This document shows, one piece after another, positions 18,421 through 27,850 of a stretch of DNA of 64,000 nucleotides. Position numbers and translations under genes: made by a program. Source of the DNA: Sulfurimonas sp. (GTDB taxonomy: Bacteria > Campylobacterota > Campylobacteria > Campylobacterales > Sulfurimonadaceae); the NCBI GenBank assembly GCA_021732045.1, contig JAKFWK010000001.1:122795-186794 (forward strand). The letters are read 5' to 3'. Each line of letters starts with the position of its first letter. Position 1 is the stretch's first letter. The notes below the pieces were generated by a model, which did no database searches, had not been told where the DNA came from, and was given only the letters and a program-made list of their open reading frames with translations.

Positions 18421-18429
18421 TTTAGCTCC

Positions 18430-18831
18430 TTATTTGTTAATGATGTAAGTTACTACATCACCTTTTTCTAGGGTTGTTCCCTCACGGTTATAAACATCGT
18501 TGAAGTTTCTTCTTATCCACTTCTCGATTGTCTTGATGTCACTAAATCTCTTTGGGTTTGCTTTTGGTGAGAGCGGTTCAATCTCTTTTGTGGTAAAGTA
18601 GTTCTTACTTACTTTATTTAAATCATTCCCATGACAAGATGTACACGAAATCTCCTTGCCTTTTTTTCCTATATGTTTTGAAGTAAAAACAGACTCTCCT
18701 CTTTTTGTATCAAACCCACTGAACTTAGGATTTTCAGATTTGGCTTGTTTTGCAAGAGTGAGCAGATACTCATCCGCAACCGATGCAAACGAGATACTAA
18801 AGAGTGAAAGTATGGTGATTATAAGTTTCAT
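18430..18831 (-). CDS. SHP-like monohaem cytochrome c (DUF1924 family)
   Basis: The 133-residue protein has a signal peptide (IITILSLFSISFAS), one haem site CTSCH (residues 63-67), and the segment WIRRNFNDVYNREGT. That segment corresponds to the region of SHP, the sphaeroides haem protein, which supplies an asparagine haem ligand in the oxidised form. SHP binds oxygen, NO and related small ligands in its reduced state. No standard Met ligand is evident in the region after the haem. It is first in the operon and has aaggaagaaaa as Shine-Dalgarno. Function is inferred from the family. Confidence 0.82.
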   Translation of the reverse strand: MKLIITILSLFSISFASVADEYLLTLAKQAKSENPKFSGFDTKRGESVFTSKHIGKKGKEISCTSCHGNDLNKVSKNYFTTKEIEPLSPKANPKRFSDIKTIEKWIRRNFNDVYNREGTTLEKGDVVTYIINK

Positions 18832-18860
18832 TTTTCTTCCTTTTGTTGTTATATGTTGAA

Positions 18861-18866
18861 AGTATA
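18861..18866 (-). promoter_or_regulatory. Putative -10 element of the SHP/DHC/cytochrome b operon
   Basis: On the minus strand TATACT lies about 30 bases upstream of the SHP-like start codon (read cattttatacttt). It fits a vegetative promoter for the six-gene operon running to 14558. Confidence 0.35.
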
Positions 18867-19069
18867 AAATGATTGTGTCAAATGTTTATGTGTACTCTCT
18901 TGACAGTTTCTTGACATTTAGAGAGTTACGAAGAGATGGCAACTTTTGGATTGTTAAATATTGTGATTTGCTAATGGGGATAAGGAGTAAAAAATACTCA
19001 TCATACATAACATTAGATTAGTATTAGATAGTTTCACATATGGTAGTTTGGACTCCAGTTTAGTGCTAG

Positions 19070-19327
19070 CTTGATTTTCTCAGACGACAATCTCTCAACG
19101 ATGTCTTATTTAAAGCGTTAAATTACGGGAATGAGCAGAGTAAAACGCTTAGTAAGTTTTTAACTTCTATTATTATTGCACTATCTATTGAGTCGTTAAT
19201 GGCTGTTTTCAAGATTGTTCTTGATGACTATAACAAGTTAATAAATGCTTTTTATCTAGTGCTTGGAGTAACGCTTGTGATAGTAGGAACTGGTGTGTAC
19301 AATATGCTTTCTCGTAGGAGTGAGTAG
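19070..19327 (+). pseudogene. C-terminal remnant of a membrane protein
   Basis: An 85-codon open frame with no start codon begins just after an in-frame TAG. It reads FLRRQSLNDVLFKALNYGNEQ and then two hydrophobic helices (FLTSIIIALSIESLMAVFKI and FYLVLGVTLVIVGTGVYNML). The sensible amphipathic and membrane pattern, ending at a normal stop, suggests the tail of a lost membrane-protein gene. I do not recognise the family with certainty. Confidence 0.5.
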
Positions 19328-19470
19328 TTTTAGTTTGGTTCATTTTATGAAGAGATAGAGTTAAAATAGAGCCCGTAAAAAAGGTGAAACAGTAAAGTTT
19401 TTACCTTTTTTATATGGCATAAAATTTGCTTATATCTTATACTTTAGTATGATTTAGTAAAAGGAAATGT

Positions 19471-20706
19471 TTGTATTTTTTAGAGGCGCTAAAGCTCAGA
19501 AGCAAGCTTTTTTTTATTTTAATTATTATCACCATCGGTTTAATTATGGTTGGAATTATGGGTGCCATCAATATAAACTCTATGAAAAAAAATCTTGATT
19601 CACTATATTTTGGCTCTCTTTTGCCGGTAATAGAACTTAACGGTATCGTCGAGGCATATCATGGCAATATGTACAACACAGTGTATAAGGCAAAAAATGG
19701 TGATATCAGCCAAAGTGATGCAGAGTTTGAGATAAAAAGTGCAATTGTAAAAGCAAATGAAGAGTGGAAATCTTATGAATCTCACTTTAAAAGATATGAA
19801 GAGGTTGGGTATGTTGAGTATACGGCTTCGGAGATAAAAAATACAAATGAGTATTTGGAAAAAATGCTAAAAGCAATTTCTGATGGACATAATATACAAA
19901 ATTTATCGATTGATAATTTTGAGAAAACAGTAGAGCATATCCACCAAGTAGTAGATAAACTAATCTCTTATGAGATTGAAATTGCAAAATATGAGCGGAA
20001 AAAATTTTTGCAGATGTATGACTCTATGATGATTAAAGTTGGTTCCATACTAATCATTATTATTCTTGGTATTGTGGTTATCTCATTTTATGTATTTAAG
20101 AGTATTCAAAAAGATCAAACTATGCTTGAGATCGCAACAAAAAAGTTAAAAAATGCTAATAAAAGATTGGAAAATGCTTCGTATACGGACTCGCTAACCG
20201 GACTCTATAATAGGCGTTATTTTAATCTTGTTTATGAGCGGGAGCTAAGAAGAGCCAAGAGAAGTAACTCCTTTATCACTTTTATGATGTTAGATATTGA
20301 TTATTTTAAACAGTACAATGATACTTATGGACATATAGAGGGAGACAATGCGCTAAAGAGTGTTGCGAAAACCCTAAAGAGTGTTCTAAAGAGACCGAGT
20401 GATTTTGTTTTTAGGCTTGGTGGAGAGGAGTTTGGTATCTTGATGGCTGAAACTTGTGAACTAAACAGTATAAAGCTAGCGCAAGCAATTTGTGATAGTG
20501 TGAGAATGAGTGCAATAAAACATGAGGGCTCAAAGGTCAATGAGTTTATGACTATATCTGTTGGTGTTGCTTGTTGCATTGCGGATGAAGCTCTCAATGA
20601 AGAGGTTTTAATAACAAAGGCGGATGAGATGTTATACAGAGCAAAAGAGAGCGGAAGAGATAGATATGAGATTACTTCTGATATTAGCGAGGCAACTACG
20701 CTTTGA
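19471..20706 (+). CDS. Membrane-bound diguanylate cyclase with four-helix-bundle sensor
   Basis: It makes the second messenger c-di-GMP from two GTP. The 411 residues show a transmembrane segment near 12-33, a periplasmic helical sensor of the four-helix-bundle chemoreceptor type (about 34-185), a second membrane segment (about 190-212) and a GGDEF domain (about 235-400). The domain has DSLTGLYNRR, an intact active site GGEEF near 317 and an inhibitory I-site RPSD five residues before it. The start is TTG at 19471, with aagga five bases upstream. The nearby ATG at 19467 is out of frame. It stands alone. Confidence 0.9.
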   Translation: MYFLEALKLRSKLFFILIIITIGLIMVGIMGAININSMKKNLDSLYFGSLLPVIELNGIVEAYHGNMYNTVYKAKNGDISQSDAEFEIKSAIVKANEEWKSYESHFKRYEEVGYVEYTASEIKNTNEYLEKMLKAISDGHNIQNLSIDNFEKTVEHIHQVVDKLISYEIEIAKYERKKFLQMYDSMMIKVGSILIIIILGIVVISFYVFKSIQKDQTMLEIATKKLKNANKRLENASYTDSLTGLYNRRYFNLVYERELRRAKRSNSFITFMMLDIDYFKQYNDTYGHIEGDNALKSVAKTLKSVLKRPSDFVFRLGGEEFGILMAETCELNSIKLAQAICDSVRMSAIKHEGSKVNEFMTISVGVACCIADEALNEEVLITKADEMLYRAKESGRDRYEITSDISEATTL

Positions 20707-20743
20707 TTAGTATATTAAAATTTATGGGATATAAAAAAAGATT

Positions 20744-21484
20744 ATGATAAAAAAAAGCTTCTACTTCTGTTTGACCATTGCTCTTTTTATGAGCGGATGT
20801 TCAACAACTACATACTCGCAAAGAAAGATTCAGGCTCCGCTGGATGGAGAGTGGAAATCGACTTCTTCAAAGGCGATACTAAACTTTAAAGATGATAAAT
20901 TAAGCGGTAATGATGGGTGTAACCACTTTTCTGGAAGCTATGAAAGTAGCGCAGATGAGTTAAGAATAGATAAAAATTTAGTCTCTACGATGATGAACTG
21001 CGAAGAAGATATTATGGAAAAAGCTAATATTTTTAGAAGAAATTTAGTAGAAGCAAGACGATACACAAACGATGGAAAAATTTTAAAGTTTCTTAAAAAT
21101 GATGGATCAGTTCTTGGTGAGTTTAAGAGTGTTTCAGTCTCTTTTGATGGCGGAAAATACATAGTTCAAACTCTTAGTGATGGAAAAAAAGCTACAGTAG
21201 CCCTAAAGCATGGAATTTCGGTTTTTTTAGAACTTAAACAAAATAGCAAGATGAGTGGTTTTACAGGGTGCAATCGCTTCAGTTGTGACTATCTTTTAAA
21301 GGATGACGATATAGTTATCTTCAACTTAGCAACAACTAGAAAAATGTGCCCTCTTGACAACATGAAGACAGAAAAAACTTTTATTGAGGTTATGAAAAAT
21401 GGAGCAAAAATTTCTCATAAAAACGAGAGATGGGAACTTCGCGATGCTTCAGATATTTTGTTGATGGAGATGATAAAAGAGTAG
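20744..21484 (+). CDS. Lipoprotein with two META (HslJ-like) domains
   Basis: The lipobox LFMSGC near residue 19 gives a lipid-anchored protein. Two META-type domains follow, about residues 33-125 and 138-240. Each has the hallmark glycine-cysteine-asparagine turn (GNDGCNHFSGSY and GFTGCNRFSCDY) and a later cysteine (MMNCEED, RKMCPLD). HslJ-type META proteins are linked to novobiocin resistance and stress in other bacteria, but their exact role is unclear. The gene follows the diguanylate cyclase by 37 bases and could share its transcript. Confidence 0.85.
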   Translation: MIKKSFYFCLTIALFMSGCSTTTYSQRKIQAPLDGEWKSTSSKAILNFKDDKLSGNDGCNHFSGSYESSADELRIDKNLVSTMMNCEEDIMEKANIFRRNLVEARRYTNDGKILKFLKNDGSVLGEFKSVSVSFDGGKYIVQTLSDGKKATVALKHGISVFLELKQNSKMSGFTGCNRFSCDYLLKDDDIVIFNLATTRKMCPLDNMKTEKTFIEVMKNGAKISHKNERWELRDASDILLMEMIKE

Positions 21485-21596
21485 CTTTATCTAAGTCTTT
21501 TTTATAGTTCTAATATCATTTTTTTTGTTAAGTTGTTTTTTGGAGGTGCATATCTATTTTGCTAGTTTAATATAATATTTATATTTATTCTGGGTG

Positions 21597-21602
21597 TATA
21601 AT
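21597..21602 (+). promoter_or_regulatory. Putative -10 element of the copper module
   Basis: TATAAT within gggtgtataatag lies about 69 bases before the copA start. The sequence between holds a strong ggaggt ribosome site. No CueR-type dyad was recognised between -35 and -10. Confidence 0.35.
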
Positions 21603-21670
21603 AGTATAAAAATTTACATTAGGCTAGAGAGTTTAAATTTATGTAATGATACAAAATTTGGAGGTGCAAA

Positions 21671-23989
21671 ATGTTCAAAGATATTGTCTGTGGCATGGAA
21701 GTTTCTGACTCTACGCCCTATAAAAGTGATTTTGAAGGGAAGCGTTATCTATTTTGCTCCGAACATTGTAGGCAAAAATTTACCGAGCATCTTGAAACTT
21801 ATTTTCATTTAGAGTCTCCAAACCAAGGCTGTTCTGGTGGATTGTGCGTGGGGCAATCTACATCACATAAGCATGATGTGCCAACTACCAACTATACCTG
21901 CCACATGCACCCCGAAGTTATCCAAGATCATCCCGGTGTCTGTCCTAAATGTGGTATGTCACTGGAACCAATGAATCCCAATATTGCAGTTGAAGAACAT
22001 AGTGAACAAGACTCCATCAATAGACGATTTTGGATTAGTGGTGTCCTTGTAATCCCTTTGTTTATTATTGCAATGATAGGTGATATGGGATTTTTACCTT
22101 TTCCTATGAAGATGCTCCAGTGGGTCGAATTTTTTCTTGCTACTCCTATTGTTTTGTGGGGAGGATGGCCATTTTTTGTGCGAGGATGGCAATCGTTTAG
22201 GACATTCAATCTGAATATGTTTACTCTTATTGCCATCGGGGTAGCAACATCGTATGTGTATAGTATTGTTGCACTGCTGTTTCCCCATATTTTCCCTCCG
22301 CTTATGCAGACACACGAGGGATTGGTACATATCTATTTTGAAGCATCTGCTGTTATTACGGTGTTGGTTTTGTTGGGTCAGGTGCTTGAACTTAACGCAC
22401 GCAGTAAAACAAATAGTGCAATCAAGACGCTATTGAATCTTTCACCCAAGCAAGCACACCGCATTGATGAAAAAGGAGATGAGGAAAACATTAATCTTGA
22501 TGAAGTTCATATAGGAGATCGTCTGCGAATTAAACCAGGAGAAAAAATTCCTGTAGATGGTGTCGTGCTAGAAGGGCAGAGCAATGTGGATGAGTCGATG
22601 ATTACCGGAGAACCAATCGCGGTTCCTAAAGGATTAGGCGACCTGCTGATTGGTGCAACTTTAAATAAAAACGGTACTCTTGTTATGCGTGCAGATAGGG
22701 TTGGAAGTGATACGATGCTCTCGCAGATTGTAGCGATGGTGTCGTATGCACAGCGTTCCCGTGCGCCTATACAGAAGCTAGCTGATATAGTGTCAGGCTA
22801 TTTTGTCCCAGCGGTCGTTGTCTCAGCACTGTTGGCGTTTGCGGGCTGGTGGATTTGGGGTCCGCAACCGCAATTGGGGTATGCCATTGTTGCTATGGTT
22901 GCCGTGCTAATTATTGCCTGTCCTTGCGCCTTGGGTCTGGCTACTCCGATTTCGATTATGGTTGGAACCGGGCGCGCGGCATTGATGGGTATTTTAATTA
23001 AAGATGCGCGAACTCTAGAGATGATGGAGAAAGTAACAACGCTAGTGCTTGATAAAACAGGAACACTAACACAGGGCAAACCGGAAGTAACTCGACTTAT
23101 TCCCTTGGATGGATTTGAACTAAATGAGATTTTACGCTACGGAGCGAGTCTGGAAAAAGCGAGTGAACATCCGTTGGCTGAAGCAGTAGTGGAATATGCA
23201 CATAGAAGCGGAGTGGTGTTTGTTGAGGTAAAAGACTTTAATGCCATCACAGGACAAGGGATTGTCGGTGAGATTGAAAACGGGCGTATAAGTGTGGGAA
23301 GCGATACATTTATTGAGAGCCTTGGTATTTCCACAAAAGCTATTTTGAGTGAAGCTGATAATATGCGGAGAGATGGAAAAACGGTCATTTTTATGGCTAT
23401 AGACTCGACTCTTAGTGCAATATTTGGGATTGAAGACCCAATTAAGGAGAGCTCTAGTAAAGCGGTTCAGCTACTAAAATCAGAAGGGATTCGTGTTGTT
23501 ATGCTTAGTGGAGATAACGAATTTACTGCAAACGCCGTTGCTAGACAAATAGATATTGGCGAAGTTCATGCTAATGTCATGCCTCAGGATAAAGTCTCAA
23601 TTATTAAAAATCTGCAAAAAAATGGCGAAGTTGTTGCTATGGCAGGAGATGGAATCAATGACGCTCCAGCACTGGCATCTGCTGATATTGGTATTGCTAT
23701 GGGAACGGGAACAGATGTAGCTATTGAGAGCGCGGGAGTTACCCTTATTAAAGGGGACTTGATGGGAATATTAAAAGTAAGAAAGTTAAGTCGCGCAACA
23801 ATGAAGAATATTAGACAGAATCTATTTTTTGCTTTTGTTTATAATAGCGTTGGAATTCCAATTGCAGCGGGAGTGCTATACCCATTTTTTGGAATCCTAT
23901 TCTCGCCGATGATTGCAGCTTTAGCGATGAGTTTTAGCTCAGTGTCTGTGATTGCCAATGCATTGCGTTTACGCAATTGTAAACTTTAG
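21671..23989 (+). CDS. copA: Copper-exporting P1B-type ATPase with YHS and zinc-ribbon-like N-terminal domains
   Basis: It pumps Cu(I) out of the cytoplasm. The 772 residues begin with a YHS domain ([16 protein letters not shown]; residues 1-46), then a heavy-metal-binding domain ([19 protein letters not shown]; about 76-105) in place of the usual HMA domains. Eight membrane helices are expected. The core motifs are all present: TGEP near 311, the metal-site CPC in ACPCALG near 416, the phosphorylation site DKTGTLT near 460, SEHPLAEA near 498 and GDGINDAPA near 659. It is the first gene of a copper module ending at 26891. Codon use looks richer in GC than in flanking genes. Confidence 0.95.
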   Translation: MFKDIVCGMEVSDSTPYKSDFEGKRYLFCSEHCRQKFTEHLETYFHLESPNQGCSGGLCVGQSTSHKHDVPTTNYTCHMHPEVIQDHPGVCPKCGMSLEPMNPNIAVEEHSEQDSINRRFWISGVLVIPLFIIAMIGDMGFLPFPMKMLQWVEFFLATPIVLWGGWPFFVRGWQSFRTFNLNMFTLIAIGVATSYVYSIVALLFPHIFPPLMQTHEGLVHIYFEASAVITVLVLLGQVLELNARSKTNSAIKTLLNLSPKQAHRIDEKGDEENINLDEVHIGDRLRIKPGEKIPVDGVVLEGQSNVDESMITGEPIAVPKGLGDLLIGATLNKNGTLVMRADRVGSDTMLSQIVAMVSYAQRSRAPIQKLADIVSGYFVPAVVVSALLAFAGWWIWGPQPQLGYAIVAMVAVLIIACPCALGLATPISIMVGTGRAALMGILIKDARTLEMMEKVTTLVLDKTGTLTQGKPEVTRLIPLDGFELNEILRYGASLEKASEHPLAEAVVEYAHRSGVVFVEVKDFNAITGQGIVGEIENGRISVGSDTFIESLGISTKAILSEADNMRRDGKTVIFMAIDSTLSAIFGIEDPIKESSSKAVQLLKSEGIRVVMLSGDNEFTANAVARQIDIGEVHANVMPQDKVSIIKNLQKNGEVVAMAGDGINDAPALASADIGIAMGTGTDVAIESAGVTLIKGDLMGILKVRKLSRATMKNIRQNLFFAFVYNSVGIPIAAGVLYPFFGILFSPMIAALAMSFSSVSVIANALRLRNCKL

Positions 23990-24029
23990 TTTGTACTGAT
24001 ATTATATTTGTTACTGTTAGGATGAAAAA

Positions 24030-24242
24030 ATGAAACTTTTAAACATAATAATAACAGGATGGGCAGTTTTACTAAATGCTACAGAAAATTCTCCTCAATC
24101 ATTAGGTGCAACGGATGGAAAAAGCGTTTATTTACCGATTGCTAAGCCGATTAATCTGCATGAAGAAGCAGATGTTCAAAAAGCTGATCAAAACAGAAGT
24201 GGACATGGGAGTGCAAAATGGTTGCAAAAACAGTCTCGTTAA
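24030..24242 (+). CDS. Small exported protein of the copper module
   Basis: A 70-residue protein with an N-terminal hydrophobic stretch (LNIIITGWAVLLNA) that may be a signal peptide, then a short polar chain with no cysteines and one histidine-containing tail (RSGHGSAKW). I recognise no family. It lies 40 bases after copA and overlaps the next gene by 25 bases, so it is probably co-transcribed. A Shine-Dalgarno (aggat) is present but modest. Confidence 0.55.
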   Translation: MKLLNIIITGWAVLLNATENSPQSLGATDGKSVYLPIAKPINLHEEADVQKADQNRSGHGSAKWLQKQSR

Positions 24243-25567
24243 TCGGCTTACTTCTTTTGAGTGGGTGTTCTACAATCTCTCAGCAAGAAATATTTGATCA
24301 GGTAAAGCACTCGAGTTCATCACACGGCGCAAAAGAGTTGCAGTGGATTAAATCGCCAGAAGATGCCTCTAAAGTAGAAGAGAGCGTTTGGAGGCTACTT
24401 GAGAAACCTTTGCAAATGGATGATGCCGTACGGATTGCTCTTATTAATAATCGCGCATTACAGCAGAGTTATGCACAAATTGGTATTTCACAGAGTGATT
24501 TGGTTCAAGCAGGACTTGTGAATAATCCGCTTTTAGGATACAGTGTAGGGCGTAGCAATGGGGTTACCAAATCGACTATTAGTCTTGATATTGCATTTCT
24601 AGATATGCTATGGATACCGTTACGAAGGGAACTAGGCAAGATTGCACTAGAAGAGATACAAGCTAGTATAGGCAATGAGGTGCTAGAGGTAGTTAGAGAT
24701 ACTAAAAAAGCATATATAGAACTCGTTGCTATTGAGAAGAAAATGCTCTATTATAAAGATATTTTAGTATCACATGAGGCTTCTCTTCAGCTTGTAACAC
24801 GACAATATACAGCAGGTAATATCACAAAACGAAACCTTCTAAAAATTCAGAATTCGTATCAGCATGCCCGTGTTGAGTCAATAGAGATAGCAAAGAAATA
24901 TGCCATGGCACGAGAGTCACTAAACCGTATATGTGGACTTTATGGTGGGCAAACTAATTACACGCTCGATAGTAGTTTAAAACCGATAGAGTCTCCACCA
25001 AACTTATCAAAAGGTCTAGAAAAGATAGCAATTGCTAGTCGACTAGATATGAGAGCGGCTATTGCTGCCGTAGATTATGCCGCTAAAGAGGCAGGTTATA
25101 CTAAGAATACCCGTTTATTAAGCGAGCTGGAGTTATCAATAGAGAGTGAAAAAAATAGTAATGAGGATCGTCTTAACAGCTTTGGAATTAAAATTCCGAT
25201 TCCAATTTTCGACTTTGGGCAAGCTCGTGTCAGTAAAGCAGAAGCGCTCTACAATCAAAATGTTCATCATTTGTATGAGAAGGCGGTTGTTATTCGTTCG
25301 GAGGTGCGTGAAAAATATGCGCTTTTGCTTCATGCTCATACTATAGTTCATGAATATGATGATGTAATTGTAAAAATAAATCAACAGATTTTAGAAGAGA
25401 CGCAGCTATATTATAATGGGATGCTTGATGGTATTTATGAGTTGCTTGAGGATAAACGGCATCTTGTTGATGCCAAGATTGAAGCCGTTGAAGCATATAG
25501 TGAGTTTTGGAAGGCTCAGGCTGACTTAGAGTACGCAGTAGGAGGAAACTATAATGAAGCACGATAG
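24218..25567 (+). CDS. TolC-family outer-membrane efflux lipoprotein
   Basis: The 449 residues start with a lipoprotein signal (LLLLSGCSTI, cysteine 17) and then an outer membrane efflux protein fold. Long helical repeats surround strand regions, with the first repeat near ALINNRALQQSYAQIGISQSDLVQAG and the second near AIASRLDMRAAIAAVDYAAKEAG. CusC and related exporters are of this type. No CusA/CusB or other inner-membrane partner lies nearby, so it must use a partner encoded elsewhere or act with the copper oxidase in another way. The ribosome site gggag lies seven bases before the ATG. Confidence 0.88.
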   Translation: MVAKTVSLIGLLLLSGCSTISQQEIFDQVKHSSSSHGAKELQWIKSPEDASKVEESVWRLLEKPLQMDDAVRIALINNRALQQSYAQIGISQSDLVQAGLVNNPLLGYSVGRSNGVTKSTISLDIAFLDMLWIPLRRELGKIALEEIQASIGNEVLEVVRDTKKAYIELVAIEKKMLYYKDILVSHEASLQLVTRQYTAGNITKRNLLKIQNSYQHARVESIEIAKKYAMARESLNRICGLYGGQTNYTLDSSLKPIESPPNLSKGLEKIAIASRLDMRAAIAAVDYAAKEAGYTKNTRLLSELELSIESEKNSNEDRLNSFGIKIPIPIFDFGQARVSKAEALYNQNVHHLYEKAVVIRSEVREKYALLLHAHTIVHEYDDVIVKINQQILEETQLYYNGMLDGIYELLEDKRHLVDAKIEAVEAYSEFWKAQADLEYAVGGNYNEAR

Positions 25568-26891
25568 ACGCGATTTTTTAGGATTAGGTGCGGTACTGCT
25601 TGCTTCAAGCGCATTGGCAAAAACCTCTCAAGCACAAGAACATAATCATGATTTTCATACTAATGGAGTGAAACGACAGCTTACATTGGTAAAAAACCCA
25701 AAACGAGTCCTTTCTCCTTCCACAGTCATTACTCCACGAAAGGGAAAAAAATATAATCCAGTTGTTACGCTTAATGGTTGGACATTGCCATATGAGATGA
25801 AAGATGGAGCAAAAGAATTCCATCTTATTGCAGAGCCTGTAGTGCGGGAGTTTGCTCCTGGCATGGTAGTTAATTGCTGGGGATACAACGGTACTTCTCC
25901 GGGACCTACAATTGAAGCAGTGGAGGGTGATTTTGTACGGATTATTGTTACTAATCATCTCCCAGAACATACAACAATCCACTGGCATGGACTTATTATT
26001 CCAAATGGAATGGATGGAGTAGGTGGTTTGACCCAGCCACAGATTGCACCAGGAGAGAGTTTTGTGTATGAGTTTGTCTTGCGTCAAAGTGGGACATTTA
26101 TGTATCATCCACACGCTGATGAGATGGTGCAGATGGCAATGGGTTCTATGGGGATGTTTATTGTTCACCCCAAAAATGCATCCGAGCATAAAGTTGATCG
26201 AGACTTTTGTTTTTTACTCGCTAGTTATGATGTAGCACCGGGAACATACACTCCAAATCCTTCAACTATGACGGAGTTTAATATTTGGAGTTTTAACAGT
26301 CGTGTCTTCCCTGGAATTGATTCAATGAATGTTCGTGTCGGAGATAGGGTTCGAATCCGCGTGGGAAATCTTACTATGACAAACCATCCAATTCATATGC
26401 ACGGACATCCATTTGAGGTTACCTGTACAGATGGAGGATGGGTTCAAAAGAGTGCAAGATGGCCAGAGGTAACTATTGATATCGGTGTGGGACAGATGCG
26501 TGCTATTGAATTTGTGGCAACAGAGGAAGGCGATTGGTCTTTTCATTGCCATAAATCACACCATACCATGGGTGCTATGGGACACAGCATTCCTAATATG
26601 ATTGGTGTAAAACAAGATGATTTAAGTGAAAAAATTGGTAATTTAATGCCAGATTATATGTATATGCCGATGGGTAAAAATGGGATGGCAGAGATGCAGG
26701 ATATGGCAGAGATGGGGATGGCGCTACCTGAAAATACATTGCCAATGATGATGGGACAGGGACCATTTGGTCCTATTGAAATGGGAGGTATGTTTACTCT
26801 TGTAAAAGTACGACGAAATAAGCCCAAGGATGACTATAGTGATTCGGGATGGTATCATCACCCCCATAATAGTGTTGCTCGAAAAGTATAA
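25554..26891 (+). CDS. Tat-exported multicopper oxidase with Met-rich region
   Basis: It probably oxidises Cu(I) to the less toxic Cu(II) in the periplasm, as CueO does. A twin-arginine signal (DRRDFLGLGAVLLASS) precedes cupredoxin domains. All four copper motifs are present: HWHG near residue 143, HPHAD near 185, HPIHMHGH near 279 and HCHKSHHTMGAM near 331. A C-terminal stretch (about residues 360-415) is very rich in methionine, as in copper-responsive oxidases. The gene overlaps the TolC-like gene by 14 bases and has aggagg as ribosome site. It ends the module. Confidence 0.92.
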   Translation: MKHDRRDFLGLGAVLLASSALAKTSQAQEHNHDFHTNGVKRQLTLVKNPKRVLSPSTVITPRKGKKYNPVVTLNGWTLPYEMKDGAKEFHLIAEPVVREFAPGMVVNCWGYNGTSPGPTIEAVEGDFVRIIVTNHLPEHTTIHWHGLIIPNGMDGVGGLTQPQIAPGESFVYEFVLRQSGTFMYHPHADEMVQMAMGSMGMFIVHPKNASEHKVDRDFCFLLASYDVAPGTYTPNPSTMTEFNIWSFNSRVFPGIDSMNVRVGDRVRIRVGNLTMTNHPIHMHGHPFEVTCTDGGWVQKSARWPEVTIDIGVGQMRAIEFVATEEGDWSFHCHKSHHTMGAMGHSIPNMIGVKQDDLSEKIGNLMPDYMYMPMGKNGMAEMQDMAEMGMALPENTLPMMMGQGPFGPIEMGGMFTLVKVRRNKPKDDYSDSGWYHHPHNSVARKV

Positions 26892-26929
26892 AAAGGGTTC
26901 TTTGTGATATGACTACAAGCTAAACGAGG

Positions 26930-27850
26930 CTATATGTGACTGGTTGAGTTTAGTATAAACCTATCCTTATAACTACATTTTTTACAAAGTTCTTCGACAG
27001 CCTTTGCTTCTTTAAATCCATTTACTATGTTTTGAGATCTACTAGAGTTTAGAATCTCTTTTAGTGATGATGTGTGAAGATTTCCGAGATTTATAATCCC
27101 GTCGCCATCAAGGCAGCAAGGCACAACTCTGCCATCCGCTAAGATGCCAATATGCGATTTTAGTCCATAGCATGGCGCGTCACTTTGGTGTGATGAACTC
27201 ATGGATGGCCACTCAAAATAGCTATCAAAATTTAGTAAAATCTTTGATGCAAGACGAACTGACTTTATCTCTTTTTTGTATATCGCATCTATCTCTAGCT
27301 CTATTTCAAAAAAATTCTCTATTTTTTTTAAGAGTAGATCATTAAACTCTTTTTCTAAAAAAGCCTCATCCAAATTCCAAACTCTTAGGTTAATAAAAGG
27401 CTTTGGATAATTTTCCAGTTTACTTTTGCACACAGAAAAAACAGCGCTCATGTAGTCATCAAAACTCAAGTTTAGGGAGTTTTTGTTGAAACTATTTAGA
27501 GATATATTTAGCTGTCGTACCGATTTATGAAACAGCACTTCCATGGGAGTTTTATGAAGATAATAACCACTGGTGGTAAGCTCAACTTCAAAGCCATACG
27601 CTAATGCTAAATCAAGATAAGATGAGAGATTTGAGAGCGTAAGAGGGTCGCCCATAACATGAAAAGCTAAGGATTTTGTGTATGGAACTAGCTCGTTTAA
27701 AACTCTCTCAAAAAAATCTAACTGCATCGTTTTGGTTGGGTTTATCTTTGGCGGACAGAAACTGCATGCAAGACCGCAGATATTTGTGACTTCAATATGA
27801 ACGCGATTAAAATAAAGTTTGTTCAATTTTTCCCTTTTTGTAGTCGGCAT
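26930..27850 (-). CDS. Radical SAM/SPASM domain protein of unknown substrate
   Basis: The 306 residues have the radical SAM cluster motif CGLACSFC near residues 25-32, after HIEVTN. A C-terminal SPASM-like region follows with cysteines at APCYGLKSH, VVPCCLDGDG and LCKKCSYKD that would bind auxiliary iron-sulfur clusters. It reads like maturase or anaerobic-sulfatase-maturase relatives, but no peptide substrate gene is visible beside it. It stands alone on the minus strand, with the copper module convergent to it. Confidence 0.85.
   Translation of the reverse strand: MPTTKREKLNKLYFNRVHIEVTNICGLACSFCPPKINPTKTMQLDFFERVLNELVPYTKSLAFHVMGDPLTLSNLSSYLDLALAYGFEVELTTSGYYLHKTPMEVLFHKSVRQLNISLNSFNKNSLNLSFDDYMSAVFSVCKSKLENYPKPFINLRVWNLDEAFLEKEFNDLLLKKIENFFEIELEIDAIYKKEIKSVRLASKILLNFDSYFEWPSMSSSHQSDAPCYGLKSHIGILADGRVVPCCLDGDGIINLGNLHTSSLKEILNSSRSQNIVNGFKEAKAVEELCKKCSYKDRFILNSTSHI

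Larger units (their letters stand above)
18832..19470. other. Gene-poor stretch with a coding remnant
   Basis: Apart from the SHP operon promoter at the left and the remnant at 19070-19327, I see no gene in these 639 bases. Two partial ttgac strings near 18900-18915 look like -35 boxes but serve no visible gene. Confidence 0.5.

Noticed and set aside
21594..21812. Plus-strand ORF overlapping the start of copA
   Set aside because: It is out of frame with copA, whose YHS domain and strong ggaggt site are clear.
24106..24297. Alternative ORF across the small copper-module gene and the TolC-like start
   Set aside because: It lacks a ribosome site and overlaps two better-supported frames.
25605..26189. 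Minus-strand ORF of 194 codons opposite the multicopper oxidase
   Set aside because: The sense strand encodes all copper motifs. The antisense product is His/Cys-rich by complement only.
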